Below are positions 39,137-48,422 of a stretch of 64,000 bases of DNA, piece after piece. Positions within the stretch are counted from its first letter, which is position 1. The number at the start of each line of letters is the position of its first letter. The notes below the pieces were generated by a model that made no database searches, had not been told where the DNA came from, and was given only the letters and a program-made list of their open reading frames with translations. The position numbers and the translations under genes were made by a program. Source of the DNA: Algisphaera agarilytica (GTDB taxonomy: Bacteria; Planctomycetota; Phycisphaerae; Phycisphaerales; Phycisphaeraceae); contig NZ_JACHGY010000001.1 in NCBI RefSeq assembly GCF_014207595.1, forward strand, positions 2,052,836 through 2,116,835, in the 5' to 3' direction.

Positions 39137-39167
39137 GAAGTTGTTCGAGAAGCGATTGCCATGGTCC

Positions 39168-39289
39168 CCTCTCCCCCCGGGAGAGGGTTAGGGTGAGGGA
39201 GGCTGGGATGCTATGTGGCTGGCATCGGCGCAGATCACTCCGGACTCGAGTGCCCTCACCCCAGCCCTCTCCCGGGGGGAGAGGGGGTA
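39168..39289. repeat. Long intergenic inverted repeat (CCCTCTCC type)
   Basis: Left arm CCCTCTCCCCCCGGGAGAGG plus GGTTAGGGTGAGGG; right arm CCCTCACCCCAGCCCTCTCC plus CGGGGGGAGAGGG, around a 45-base loop. The two arms are each other's inverse. Located between two convergent genes. Confidence 0.8.
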
Positions 39290-39326
39290 AAACTAGTCTT
39301 CCTGTACATGCCCGAAGCGTGGTTGT

Positions 39327-40637
39327 TTAGCGATCGACCTCCACCCACTCCCCACGCCCGTCGAGCGCGGAGTAGGCGTCCGGTGGGTTGAGCCCGTACC
39401 ACGGGTCGTTGATCGGGGCGAGGAACAGCTCAGCGTAGATGTAGCGCGTCAAAGCCTCCAAGTCGTCGGTCTCGCCGCCTTGCGTCACGTAAATGTGGAA
39501 CTGTCGGTGCAGCCGGTGCTCGTTCATTGCCGTGTCGCGGGCAAGCGAATCTTCGAACCGGCGTAACGCAGCGATCGCGGGGTCTTCCATGCGTCGCTTG
39601 GCCACGGTGATCTCGTTCGCCTGAGCGGCGCGGCCTTCTTTCTCGAAGAACAAGGCCCGGCTGGTCTCATCGAGGGCGGAGCTGTCCCGGTATGCCGCGG
39701 CGAGGGTGTCCCAAGTCGCGTCGTCATCGGGCAGGTCACGCACGGCGATTCCTTGGAACGCGGCTAACGGCGCAACCTCGACGACGCTTTTTCCGATGGT
39801 CAATCGATCGGCCGCGAAAGCATTGGCGGGTTCCTCGACCCAGACGGCCGAATCGGGCAAGGCCGGGGTGGCGGCTGCGAGCAGCATCGACTCGGTGAGG
39901 CTGAGTTGTTGCGAGGCCTCGGTGTGGAATTCAGTCAAGAGCCGGCGGAAGTCGGCATCGCTATCGATGCCGCCCGAGCCCTGCGCGAACGACTCGGCCC
40001 TTTGCAACAGCTCCTGGAACACCACGGGGTTGTACAAGCCTGGCAAGACATCAACCATTCGGCCCCGCGGGTCCAACACATAGTGGAACGAGTTACCCGT
40101 GATGGTTCGACGTAGCGTTCGCCCGTCGCCGAACTCGATGGTCATCACCGGCACGGGGCGAACGCTTTCCCAGTGCAACACGTAGTGATCTCTCAGGTAG
40201 TCCGCGATGGCCTGGTTGGCGTACAGCGCGGTGCGGAAGAAGCGCGAGTTGGCACAGGACAGGTCGTTGTCGAGTCGACCCAAGAGACGCAGCGAAAGAA
40301 TCGGCCGACCACTGGCCTCAGCTTCGGCCAATGCGGCGTCCAGATCGCGGTGCCAGAACAACCCCGAAGCCCAGGCGTCGCGTTGGCCTGCCAGTCGGTC
40401 GATCTTCTGTCGGACTAGGGTGTCGTCGATCAGCTTTTGAGCTTTGGCGAAGGCCATGACCGCGTCCAAGCCGGGTTGCCCGGCGGCGAGCAGCGGTGTC
40501 TCTGCGTCGATCGCATGGCTCTCGGTTAGATAGGCCGTCGCCCATTCCGATAATTCAAACGGTGGCTCCAGAGCCTGAGCCCGACCCACGAAAACACACC
40601 AAGACACCAACCCAACCCACAAGATGACCTGTCGCAT
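39327..40637 (-). CDS. Secreted protein with thioredoxin-like domain, unknown function
   Basis: 436 residues with a signal peptide (MRQVILWVGLVSWCVFVGRAQAL). The middle segment (SGRPILSLRLLGRLDNDLSC, YANQAIADYLRDHYVLHWES) resembles thioredoxin-like proteins but lacks CxxC. The rest is helical. Periplasmic or exported; no clear partner. Convergent with ileS. Confidence 0.7.
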   Translation of the reverse strand: MRQVILWVGLVSWCVFVGRAQALEPPFELSEWATAYLTESHAIDAETPLLAAGQPGLDAVMAFAKAQKLIDDTLVRQKIDRLAGQRDAWASGLFWHRDLDAALAEAEASGRPILSLRLLGRLDNDLSCANSRFFRTALYANQAIADYLRDHYVLHWESVRPVPVMTIEFGDGRTLRRTITGNSFHYVLDPRGRMVDVLPGLYNPVVFQELLQRAESFAQGSGGIDSDADFRRLLTEFHTEASQQLSLTESMLLAAATPALPDSAVWVEEPANAFAADRLTIGKSVVEVAPLAAFQGIAVRDLPDDDATWDTLAAAYRDSSALDETSRALFFEKEGRAAQANEITVAKRRMEDPAIAALRRFEDSLARDTAMNEHRLHRQFHIYVTQGGETDDLEALTRYIYAELFLAPINDPWYGLNPPDAYSALDGRGEWVEVDR

Positions 40638-40780
40638 GGCAACTCCAAATGAGTGTGTGAGGATGTGACGCTCTTTATTGGACGGTTGGTACGGGAAAAA
40701 GTTCTGTGGTTTATGGGAAACCCTTAGCCGGCTCAGCCGTGGGTCGATTTGCGTCGATAGTTGGAGTGGAGTTTGCCCGC

Positions 40781-41260
40781 ATGCCCATTGAGTTCCGCGA
40801 AGTGCGTTGGGAAGAGATCGACGAGGCGTTGGCGTTTGCCAACGGCCTGGGCGGTGATATCGCCAAGCCCGCGCTGCGTCACCAGCTCAGCCTCGTGGCG
40901 ACCAACTCGGAGAAGGCCATCCTCGGCTCGGCTTTGCACGAATCCGCGGCGGACGGGCGTCGGCTGATCCATATCCACCTCAAGCCCGACACCCACCCCG
41001 GGCTGGGCCGGTTGCTCATCGACCGGGCCCTGCGCAAATCCGAGGGGGCGGACGTGACGACCGCGACCGTGAAGATCCACCACGAAGAGGCCGAGCAAAC
41101 CACCTGGTCCAGCACCGATTGGCTCAGCCGTCTGCGTCCGACGACACCGCCTGCACTCAGCAGCGATGAACAGCCCGATCCTGCGGAGGCCTCCGAGGAG
41201 TCCGAGCAGGTCCCGGCCGAGCCCGTGTCGCCTGAAAACGACACCGCAGACGCCGCCTGA
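40781..41260 (+). CDS. Hypothetical protein
   Basis: 159 residues from ATG 40781 (MPIEFREVRW). The N-terminal 110 residues look folded (EIDEALAFANGLGGDIAKPALRHQLS, RLIHIHLKPDTHPGLGRLLID), the tail is acidic and disordered. No family recognised. Followed by the two-component system genes on the same strand. Confidence 0.7.
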   Translation: MPIEFREVRWEEIDEALAFANGLGGDIAKPALRHQLSLVATNSEKAILGSALHESAADGRRLIHIHLKPDTHPGLGRLLIDRALRKSEGADVTTATVKIHHEEAEQTTWSSTDWLSRLRPTTPPALSSDEQPDPAEASEESEQVPAEPVSPENDTADAA

Positions 41261-41361
41261 GCGTTGTCGCGTTAACGCGACATCCCATCCGACAAAAAGT
41301 GTTGCCGCCACGCCACATCGGGCTAAATCCCGGTGGGGTTTGCGACGATAGCAACCTCAAG

Positions 41362-42186
41362 ATGTCGCTTAAACACCACAACGCCAAGGCCTCCGGGACC
41401 GCACCCGCGATGACACCCTCCCAACTCGCCCACGAACTCAACAACCTGCTCGACGGCTCGCTCCGACAAGTGGGCCGGGTGATGCGTGAGCTCAAAGACC
41501 TCGGGGCCGACCCGGCCACCCAGGATCAGTTGGCTCAGCAGCTGCGCACGGCCGACCAATCGATGCACCAGATGGCGGATGTCATCGAACGATACGCCAA
41601 CGCGCCGCAGATCACCGACAGCGATCCCGACACGCTGGGCTGCTACGCCGAAGCGCCCACCACCACCGGCGAGATCATGGAGGCCCGCGGCACCCTGCTC
41701 GATGTGTTGACCCACGCGGTCAACGTCTACGGGCCTTCGATCGAACAATCCAGCATCCAGTTGCAGACCCGGCTTGATCCCGCGGTCACGGACCTCCCCG
41801 CCGGGCCGATCTACACGGTGCTCGCCAACGCGATCAATAACGCGATCCAGGCGATTCAGCGGTGCGACCAGGGCGCGAGCGCGCACTGCATCGCCGTCAG
41901 CATCACACCGACCGATCAGGACGTGGTGGTCAAGATCACCGACACAGGCGTCGGTCTCGACCCCGTGTTGTTCGACCGCCATGGCAGCTTCCGTTTCGGC
42001 GTGACCACGCGACGCAACGGCCACGGCATCGGCCTGGACCTCTGCCGACGGATCGCCCGCGACCTGGGCGGACAGCTCCAGCTCTCGGCCAACCCCGTCG
42101 GCCGCGGCACCCAACTCACCCTGCAATACCCTCACCCCACGGCAAGTGTCGCCCCCTCGGCCGAGGAGGCCCGACGTGCCGGGTAA
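41362..42186 (+). CDS. Sensor histidine kinase without an obvious input domain
   Basis: 274 residues from ATG 41362. The H-box is LAHELNNLLDGSLRQVGR, followed by a dimerisation helix and the catalytic domain: NAINNAIQAIQRC (N box), DTGVGLD (G1) and GHGIGLDLCRRIARDLGG (G2). There is no PAS, HAMP or membrane segment, so it is cytoplasmic and either receives input through a partner or binds directly. Overlaps the response-regulator gene by 11 bp, so the two are translationally coupled. Confidence 0.92.
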   Translation: MSLKHHNAKASGTAPAMTPSQLAHELNNLLDGSLRQVGRVMRELKDLGADPATQDQLAQQLRTADQSMHQMADVIERYANAPQITDSDPDTLGCYAEAPTTTGEIMEARGTLLDVLTHAVNVYGPSIEQSSIQLQTRLDPAVTDLPAGPIYTVLANAINNAIQAIQRCDQGASAHCIAVSITPTDQDVVVKITDTGVGLDPVLFDRHGSFRFGVTTRRNGHGIGLDLCRRIARDLGGQLQLSANPVGRGTQLTLQYPHPTASVAPSAEEARRAG

Positions 42187-43690
42187 GACGCGTATCCTCA
42201 TCGTCGACGACGACCCGATCGTTGCGGACAGCCTGGCCGATGTGCTCCGCGACGAAGGCCACGACACCGCCACCGCGCACGACGGGCGGGAAGCTTTGGC
42301 GTTGATCGACGAGGTGCAGGACAAGTTCAACCTGCTTATCACCGACCTTAACCTGCCGCGCTGCGACGGGCTGGAATTGCTCAAGGAACTGCACGACCGC
42401 GAGAGCGACATCGTGCCTATCGTGATCACCGGGTTCGGCAAGATCGAGACCGCGGTCAACGCGGTGAAGCTCGGCGCGGCCGATTACCTCACCAAGCCGG
42501 TCGTCGATGAAGAACTCCGTTTGGCGGTGAGCAAGGCGGCGAACCGGCAGGCGTTGCTCGCAGAAAACCAGTCGCTCAAGGATCAACTCTCCGAACGCTA
42601 CGGCATGGCGAATCTGATCGGTAGCGACTACCGCATGCAGAAGGTGTACGACCTGGTCGAGGCCGTCGCCGATTCGAAAACCACGGTGCTGATCTCCGGC
42701 GAGTCCGGTACGGGTAAGAGCATGGTTGGCCGGGCTATCCACGCGATGAGCGCCCGTGGGGCTGATCGTCGTAGCGCCAATCCCGCGCCGCGTGCGAAAC
42801 ATAAACGCCAGGTCGAGCGCCGTGACCCCCAACGCCGCGGCTACCCCGGCGGGCCGTTCGTGACGTTTGCATGCGGCTCGATCCCCGAGACGCTGCTGGA
42901 GAGCGAGCTGTTCGGCCACACGAAGGGCGCGTTCACCGGGGCCGACACCGACAAGCCCGGCAAGATCCTCGCCGCGGATGGCGGGACGCTTTTCATCGAC
43001 GAGATCAACTCCGCCACCCCCGCGCTGCAGCTCAAGTTGCTCCGCGTCCTCCAAGAGAAAGCGTTCGAGCCCGTCGGCAGCACGCAGACCATGCACGTCG
43101 ATGTGCGGTTCATCATCGCGACCAATCAGGACCTCAAGCAGCTCGTGGCCGAGGGCAAGTTCCGTGAAGACTTGTACTACCGCATCAACGTGGTGAACCT
43201 GCAGATGCCGGCGCTGCGTGAACGCCCCGGCGACATCCCGTTGTTGGCCGAGCACTTCCTTGAGAAGTACACGCGTGAAGCGGGCAAGAGCCGGACGTTC
43301 TCGCAGGAAGTCATCGAAGCGTTGCAGGCCTACGACTGGCCGGGCAACGTGCGTGAACTGGAAAACGCGGTCGAGCGTGCCGTGGTATTGAGCAAGGGGC
43401 CGCAGATCGCGGTGGCCGACTTGCCCGAGCAGGTGCTCGACGCCTCGGGGCTCGCACCGATGCGTGGCCGGGGGGTGGACGCGCGTGGGGGCGGGATGAT
43501 CCCCGCGCTCGCCGACGGCTGGACACCCACGCCGCTCGCTGAGGCGTTGCAAGACCCCGAACGCCAGATTCTGCTCGCCGCCCTCGAAGCCAACGCGTGG
43601 AACCGCCAGGAAACCGCTCGACAGCTCGAGATCAACCGCACCACGCTCTACAAAAAGATCAAGCAGTACGGCCTCGACGAGCCCGGCTAA
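42176..43690 (+). CDS. NtrC-family sigma-54-dependent response regulator
   Basis: 504 residues from GTG 42176, preceded by GAGGAGG at six bases. Receiver domain: ILIVDDDPIV and phosphoacceptor Asp in LLITDLNLPRCDG, KP switch in LTKPVVDEE. AAA+ domain: Walker A GESGTGKSMV, GAFTGA in KGAFTGADTD, Walker B TLFIDEIN, FREDLYYRINVVNLQMP. C-terminal Fis helix-turn-helix RQETARQLEINRTTLYKKIK. Between Walker A and the GAFTGA loop an insertion of about 30 Arg-rich residues (ADRRSANPAPRAKHKR...) is unusual. Activates sigma-54 promoters. Confidence 0.95.
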   Translation: MPGKTRILIVDDDPIVADSLADVLRDEGHDTATAHDGREALALIDEVQDKFNLLITDLNLPRCDGLELLKELHDRESDIVPIVITGFGKIETAVNAVKLGAADYLTKPVVDEELRLAVSKAANRQALLAENQSLKDQLSERYGMANLIGSDYRMQKVYDLVEAVADSKTTVLISGESGTGKSMVGRAIHAMSARGADRRSANPAPRAKHKRQVERRDPQRRGYPGGPFVTFACGSIPETLLESELFGHTKGAFTGADTDKPGKILAADGGTLFIDEINSATPALQLKLLRVLQEKAFEPVGSTQTMHVDVRFIIATNQDLKQLVAEGKFREDLYYRINVVNLQMPALRERPGDIPLLAEHFLEKYTREAGKSRTFSQEVIEALQAYDWPGNVRELENAVERAVVLSKGPQIAVADLPEQVLDASGLAPMRGRGVDARGGGMIPALADGWTPTPLAEALQDPERQILLAALEANAWNRQETARQLEINRTTLYKKIKQYGLDEPG

Positions 43691-43761
43691 GCCGATCGCC
43701 CCGGCATATTTCTCTAGGTTGCAGCGCTATGCTTTGGGATAATGAAGCTAGGAGCTCTGCC

Positions 43762-44043
43762 ATGGATATCCCCCTCGATGACAAACTGGTGACCCTCGCA
43801 ACGCTGGCCGGCGAAATCGAAGCGACGCTGCTGGCCGACGAATTGAAGCGGCAAGGCATCGCGGCCCAGGCCAGCGGTCTGCTCACCGCGGGCTTCCGTG
43901 CCGAGGCCCCGGGCAGCGTGAAGGTCCTGGTCCATGAACAAGACCTGAACGAGGCCAAGGCGGTGATGGCGGACTACTACGCTTCGAAAGAAGAGATCGA
44001 CTGGGATCAGATCGATGTCGGCGAAATGAGCAGCGACGTCTGA
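43762..44043 (+). CDS. DUF2007-type small protein
   Basis: 93 residues from ATG 43762 with AGGAG at a short distance. It has the DUF2007 pattern: VTLATLAGEIEATLLADELKRQGI, then a GFR...GSVKVLVHEQDLNEAKAVM tail. Putative signal-transducing or PII-like ferredoxin-fold protein. Downstream of, and convergent to, murC. Confidence 0.85.
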   Translation: MDIPLDDKLVTLATLAGEIEATLLADELKRQGIAAQASGLLTAGFRAEAPGSVKVLVHEQDLNEAKAVMADYYASKEEIDWDQIDVGEMSSDV

Positions 44044-44057
44044 CCCTTCGCTGGCGA

Positions 44058-45476
44058 TCAGTCGGCGGTATCCAGAAACGCCCGTCCGATTTTCCATACA
44101 TCCCCTGCGCCCATGGTGACGACCAGGTCCCCGGGCTTGGTCAGGACTTCGAGCTGTTCGACGATGGCTTCGAAGGGGTGTAGGTGCATCGCGATCACGC
44201 CTTGCTTGCGGAGGCGATCGACCAAGGCCCCGGCGGTCACGGCCTGTCGCTCCTTTTCGCTGTCCCGCACGAAATAGATCTCCGGCACGATCACGATGTC
44301 CGCGGCGCTGAAGCTCACGGCGAACTGTTCCATGAGGTGGCGGGTACGCGAGTGCTGGTGCGGCTGGAACACGCAGATGAGCCGTTCGGGCTGGTGGTGT
44401 TGGCGCAGGGCACGGAGGGTGGTGTCGATCTCGGTGGGGTGGTGGCCATAGTCGTCGAGGACGAGGATGTCGCCCCGGCTGCCGACGGTCTGCATGCGTC
44501 GGTCCAGGCCGCGGAAGCCGGTGATGGCCGGGCCGATCTTGTCCCAAGGCGCACCGAGTCGGTTTGCGGTGACCGCGGCGGCGGCGGCGTTGTAGGCGAA
44601 GTGGTCGCCCGGCAGCGGCTGGGTCCACGCACAGACCTGCTTGCCGTGTTCGTGCAGCGTGACCTGATCACCGTCGACCTTGATCCGCCAGTCGGCCTGG
44701 GACGCGAAGCCGAGCGTTTCGACCGCGGCGTCCAGCCCGGCCGTGATGCTCAGGCGGTGGGGCGATTCGTGGTGGATGAGCAGCGAGCCCTCGGGATCGA
44801 TCAGCCGGGCAAAGGTCGCAAAGCTCTCGAAAATCTCGTCGATCGACGAATACAGGTCGAGGTGGTCGGCCTCGACGTTGAGGATCGTCGCGTGGGTGGG
44901 GCGGTAGTTGTGGAAGCTGCGGTCGTATTCGCAGGCCTCGGCGATCAGCGTGCCGTTGTTGCCAGCTCGCGACCCGCCGCCGATCTGTTCGCAGTGGGCA
45001 CCGAGGATGAAGCTGGGGTCGAGGTCGGATTGCAGCAGGGCGTGGCAGAGGATCGAGGTGGTGGTGGATTTGCCGTGGGTGCCCGCGATGGCGACCCCTG
45101 TGGTCTGCGGCGAGGCCATGAGCCTGCCGAGCATCTGGGCGTATTTCACGACTTCCACGCCACGGCGTCGCGCTTCAACCACCTCGGCGTGGTCGGGGGG
45201 GATGGCGGCGGAGATCACAAGCGTGTCGCATGCCTCGGGCACACTCTCGGCGGTCTGCTGGAACAATACGTCAATTCCGTTGGCGCGGAGGGCGGCCACG
45301 GCGGGGGAGTCGCCGCCTTCGGGCGTGGCCCGGTCCGACCCGGTGACGATCGCCCCGCGTTGCTTGGCGAGCTTGGCCAAGCCCGACATGCCGCTGCCCC
45401 CGATGCCCACGAAGTGCAGGCGTTGGGCGGCGAGTGTTTGGGACGAGGCGGCGGCAGAGGCGGCGGGTTGGGGCAT
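44058..45476 (-). CDS. murC: UDP-N-acetylmuramate-L-alanine ligase
   Basis: 472 residues from ATG 45476. N-terminal Rossmann-like start HFVGIGGSGMSGLAKLAK, ATP-binding GTHGKSTTTSIL, the NVEADHLDLY motif and C-terminal ligase domain VVTMGAGDVWKIGRAFL. It adds L-Ala to UDP-MurNAc, the first peptide step of peptidoglycan synthesis. Together with murA this shows that the organism has a peptidoglycan pathway, in line with recent work on Planctomycetes. Confidence 0.96.
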   Translation of the reverse strand: MPQPAASAAASSQTLAAQRLHFVGIGGSGMSGLAKLAKQRGAIVTGSDRATPEGGDSPAVAALRANGIDVLFQQTAESVPEACDTLVISAAIPPDHAEVVEARRRGVEVVKYAQMLGRLMASPQTTGVAIAGTHGKSTTTSILCHALLQSDLDPSFILGAHCEQIGGGSRAGNNGTLIAEACEYDRSFHNYRPTHATILNVEADHLDLYSSIDEIFESFATFARLIDPEGSLLIHHESPHRLSITAGLDAAVETLGFASQADWRIKVDGDQVTLHEHGKQVCAWTQPLPGDHFAYNAAAAAVTANRLGAPWDKIGPAITGFRGLDRRMQTVGSRGDILVLDDYGHHPTEIDTTLRALRQHHQPERLICVFQPHQHSRTRHLMEQFAVSFSAADIVIVPEIYFVRDSEKERQAVTAGALVDRLRKQGVIAMHLHPFEAIVEQLEVLTKPGDLVVTMGAGDVWKIGRAFLDTAD

Positions 45477-45501
45477 CACGTGATTTTAACGGGTGGGGCG
45501 G

Positions 45502-45615
45502 CGTAGGCAGTAGGCGACAGGCAGTAGGCAGTAGGGATGACGCAAGCGACGGCCCAAGTGCTTGAGCGATCCGCCGCCGCTTACGTCCGGCCTACTCCCT
45601 ACTGCCTGCCGCCTC
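45502..45615. repeat. Inverted repeat built of GCAGTAGGC words
   Basis: Left arm repeats TAGGCAGTAGGCGACAGGCAG (45502-45537); the right arm (45590-45615, CCTACTCCCTACTGCCTGCC) is its inverse. It lies between divergent murC and branching enzyme genes, so it is in their promoter region. Confidence 0.75.
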
Positions 45616-45646
45616 CACAACCGCCCCCGCGCGGTAACATGCCTCC

Positions 45647-47356
45647 ATGTCAGAATCCCTCGGATCGTTCTGTCTGGTCCTCCACGGCCACCTCCCCTAC
45701 GTCCTGCGTCACGGCACATGGCCGCACGGGGAAGACTGGCTCTACGAAGCCGCGGCCGAGACGTACCTGCCGATCCTTTCGATGCTCGACGAGTGTGTGT
45801 TTTTCAACGCCACGCCGAAGCTGACCATGGGGCTGACGCCCGTGCTGCTCGAGCAGCTCGCCCACCCGCACTTCAAGCATGGCTTCGAGCACTACCTCAA
45901 CGACCGGGCGGAACGCGCTCGCCTCGACAAGGCCGAGTTCGAGAAACTCGGCAACGGCCACCTTGCCTTCCTCGCCGGCGAGTGGGAAAAGACCTTCACC
46001 AAACTCTCGGCCCAGTTCAATGACATCGGCCAGGACATCCCCAAGGCCTTCGCCAAGATGGCCGAGCGCGGCCTGGTTGAGATCATCACGTCCAACGCGA
46101 CCCACGGCTACATGCCGCTGCTGCTCACCGATGAAGCCATCCGCGCCCAGGTCCGAGCGGGCGTCGCCACCAGCGAACGCATCCTCGGGTTTAAGCCCAA
46201 GGGCATGTGGCTGCCCGAGTGCGCCTATCGCCCTAGCGGCCAGTGGAACCCGCCGATCCAGTGGGGCGAGGGACGCGTCCGCTGCGGCATCGAACATATC
46301 GTGGCCGACGAAGGCATCAACCACTTCTTCGTTGAGTCGCACCTCATCGAAGAGAGCAAGTCCGAACAGGTCTTTAATGACGGCCTCTGGTACAAGGTCG
46401 GCTGGGACGAGGCGAGCAACTACCCCGACCGCGGCTGGCGTTCGGTGAACGAACCGCATGGTGTGAACTCCGACGGCACCGGCCTGGCCCGCGCCTTCGC
46501 CTTTGCCCGCGACAACGAGGTCTGCGAAAAGGTCTGGTCCGGCAGCATCGGCTACCCCGCCGACGGCGTGTACCTCGAGTTCCACAAACAGTGGGGTCCG
46601 CGTCGTGGCCTGCGTTACTGGAAGATCACCGGCGCCAAGACCGACCTCGGCGACAAGCACCTGTACTACCCCGACAACGTCCCGGGCAAGCTCCACGAAC
46701 ACGCCCAGCACTTCGTCTCGGCGATCAAGGACCGCCTGCGGGCCCACAAGGACAAGACCGGCCGCAACGGCATGGTCTGCTGCACGTTCGACGCCGAGCT
46801 GTTCGGCCACTGGTGGTTCGAAGGGCCACGCTTCCTCCGCGACGTGATGCTCCAGCTCAACGCCGACCCCGAAGTTGAACTGAAGACCACCCAAGAACAC
46901 CTCGATGAAGTCTTCGTCGACAAGGTCGTCACCATGCCCGAGGGTTCGTGGGGCGAAGAGGGCGACCACCGAGTCTGGACCAACGACCAGGTCAACTGGA
47001 TATGGGAGATCGAGTACCGCTGCGAAGGCACGATGCTGCGTCTGCTGCACGAGCTCGACTGGCGGAACAAGCCCGAGGTGAAAGAACTGCTCGAGAAAGC
47101 CGGGCGGGAGTTGCTGTTGCTACAAGCCTCCGACTGGCCGTTCGTCATCCGCCGCGGCCAGGCGGTGGACTACGGCATCAAACGCTACATGCAACACGTC
47201 GCCCGCTTCGAGAACCTCACCGACATCGCCGAGAAAGTCGCCGCCGACTCGAAGTACCTCGGCGGCCTGACCGAGGTCGAGAAACACGAGATCGCCGACG
47301 CGGACATCCACGACGTGATCTTCCCGGAGATCGATCTGAATTGGTGGAGTCAGTAA
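45647..47356 (+). CDS. GH57-family 1,4-alpha-glucan branching enzyme
   Basis: 569 residues, length typical of GH57 branching enzymes. N-terminal HGHLPYVLRHG, the nucleophile Glu in MWLPECAYRPSG, the acid/base Asp in CCTFDAELFGHWWFEG and the C-terminal DUF1957 region (LLQASDWPFVIRRGQAVDYG). It makes alpha-1,6 branches in glycogen. The next gene starts four bases after its stop, so the pair is likely co-transcribed. Confidence 0.93.
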   Translation: MSESLGSFCLVLHGHLPYVLRHGTWPHGEDWLYEAAAETYLPILSMLDECVFFNATPKLTMGLTPVLLEQLAHPHFKHGFEHYLNDRAERARLDKAEFEKLGNGHLAFLAGEWEKTFTKLSAQFNDIGQDIPKAFAKMAERGLVEIITSNATHGYMPLLLTDEAIRAQVRAGVATSERILGFKPKGMWLPECAYRPSGQWNPPIQWGEGRVRCGIEHIVADEGINHFFVESHLIEESKSEQVFNDGLWYKVGWDEASNYPDRGWRSVNEPHGVNSDGTGLARAFAFARDNEVCEKVWSGSIGYPADGVYLEFHKQWGPRRGLRYWKITGAKTDLGDKHLYYPDNVPGKLHEHAQHFVSAIKDRLRAHKDKTGRNGMVCCTFDAELFGHWWFEGPRFLRDVMLQLNADPEVELKTTQEHLDEVFVDKVVTMPEGSWGEEGDHRVWTNDQVNWIWEIEYRCEGTMLRLLHELDWRNKPEVKELLEKAGRELLLLQASDWPFVIRRGQAVDYGIKRYMQHVARFENLTDIAEKVAADSKYLGGLTEVEKHEIADADIHDVIFPEIDLNWWSQ

Positions 47357-47359
47357 GCC

Positions 47360-48094
47360 GTGCAAGTTGTCCTCGCCACGTCCAACCCTCACAAGCTCGA
47401 AGAAATCCGCTCCGTGTTCGACGGTGAGTCGCTTGCCCAGGCCATCGACTGGAAGCTCTTCAGCGACCTCGACCCCGAGTACCAGTACGGCCTGAAAGAA
47501 CCCGTCGAAGACCAGCCCACCTTCGAAGGCAACGCCGCGCTCAAGGCCCGGCACTACGCTAAGTTCACCGACAAAATCTGTTTGGCCGACGACAGCGGGA
47601 TCGAAGTCGATGCGCTCGGCGGTGCCCCCGGCGTGATCAGTGCCCGCTACTCCGGCGTCCGTGGGCCACGCACCGAAGTGGATCCCGCGAACAACGTGAA
47701 GCTGCTCGAGGAACTGCAGGGCGTGCCGATCGAGAAACGCACCGCTCGGTTTGTCTGCGCGATGTGTCTGTTTATCCCCGGGCCGTTGGTGGCGAGCGTG
47801 CCGGGTGCGGCCGGGTTGGTTCAGCCGGGCGACGAGCATGTTCAGCTCATCGTGCGGGGCACGGTGGAGGGCCGCATCATTCTGCCGGAAGAGGCGGCGG
47901 ACCCCGCTTCGCCCGAGAAGGGCCGGGGCACCAACGGCTTCGGCTACGACCCGCTGTTTGTGCTGCCCGACGACCACGAACACGCGGGCCTCACCACCGC
48001 CCAGCTCGAGCCGTCGCAGAAGAACGCGATCTCCCACCGCGGCCACGCGTCACGGCTGCTCCTGGAAGCGATGAAAGCCAAGGGCCTGCTCTAA
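47360..48094 (+). CDS. rdgB: Non-canonical purine NTP pyrophosphatase (RdgB/HAM1)
   Basis: 244 residues from a GTG. Family motifs ATSNPHKLEEIRSVF, ADDSGIEVDALGGAPGVISARYSG, and GFGYDPLFVLPDD near the C-terminus with NAISHRGHA. The region IPGPLVASVPGAAGLVQPGD before GTVEGRIILPE is an insertion of about 20 residues relative to typical family members. It cleaves ITP, XTP and dITP to keep them out of nucleic acids. Confidence 0.94.
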   Translation: MQVVLATSNPHKLEEIRSVFDGESLAQAIDWKLFSDLDPEYQYGLKEPVEDQPTFEGNAALKARHYAKFTDKICLADDSGIEVDALGGAPGVISARYSGVRGPRTEVDPANNVKLLEELQGVPIEKRTARFVCAMCLFIPGPLVASVPGAAGLVQPGDEHVQLIVRGTVEGRIILPEEAADPASPEKGRGTNGFGYDPLFVLPDDHEHAGLTTAQLEPSQKNAISHRGHASRLLLEAMKAKGLL

Positions 48095-48115
48095 ACTCTC
48101 ACGGCCGTGGCTGCG

Positions 48116-48406
48116 CTACCGCACCCACAACCAAACGATTAGCCCCACGCCCACCGCGTGCAGCGCCACGATCAACCCAAACACCAGGCGATACGACTTC
48201 TTCACCGACTTGTGCCGCAGCCACCGCATGGCTAACCATGCCCCCGGCCAGCCGCCGAGCAGCTCGAGGGTGTGCAGGGTTTTCTCGCTGACCCGCCAGC
48301 CCTGATGCTTCGCCCGCCGTTTGTCCCACGCAAACACCGCCAGCGTGACCACGCTCATCACAGCCACCAGGCCGACGTAACCCATCAACACGAGGTCGTA
48401 TCGCAT
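48116..48406 (-). CDS. DUF1294 membrane protein
   Basis: 96 residues from ATG 48406 with RYDLVLMGYVGLVAVMSVVT, FAWDKRRAKHQGWRVSEKTLH and a LELLGGWPGAWLAMRWLRHK section typical of DUF1294, plus two helices. Inner-membrane protein of unknown function. Confidence 0.88.
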   Translation of the reverse strand: MRYDLVLMGYVGLVAVMSVVTLAVFAWDKRRAKHQGWRVSEKTLHTLELLGGWPGAWLAMRWLRHKSVKKSYRLVFGLIVALHAVGVGLIVWLWVR

Positions 48407-48422
48407 GCGTGCAAGATACCCG

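Noticed and set aside
42146-42175. Longer GTG start for the NtrC regulator
   Set aside because: The GTG at 42176 has GAGGAGG six bases ahead and the receiver domain begins directly after it.
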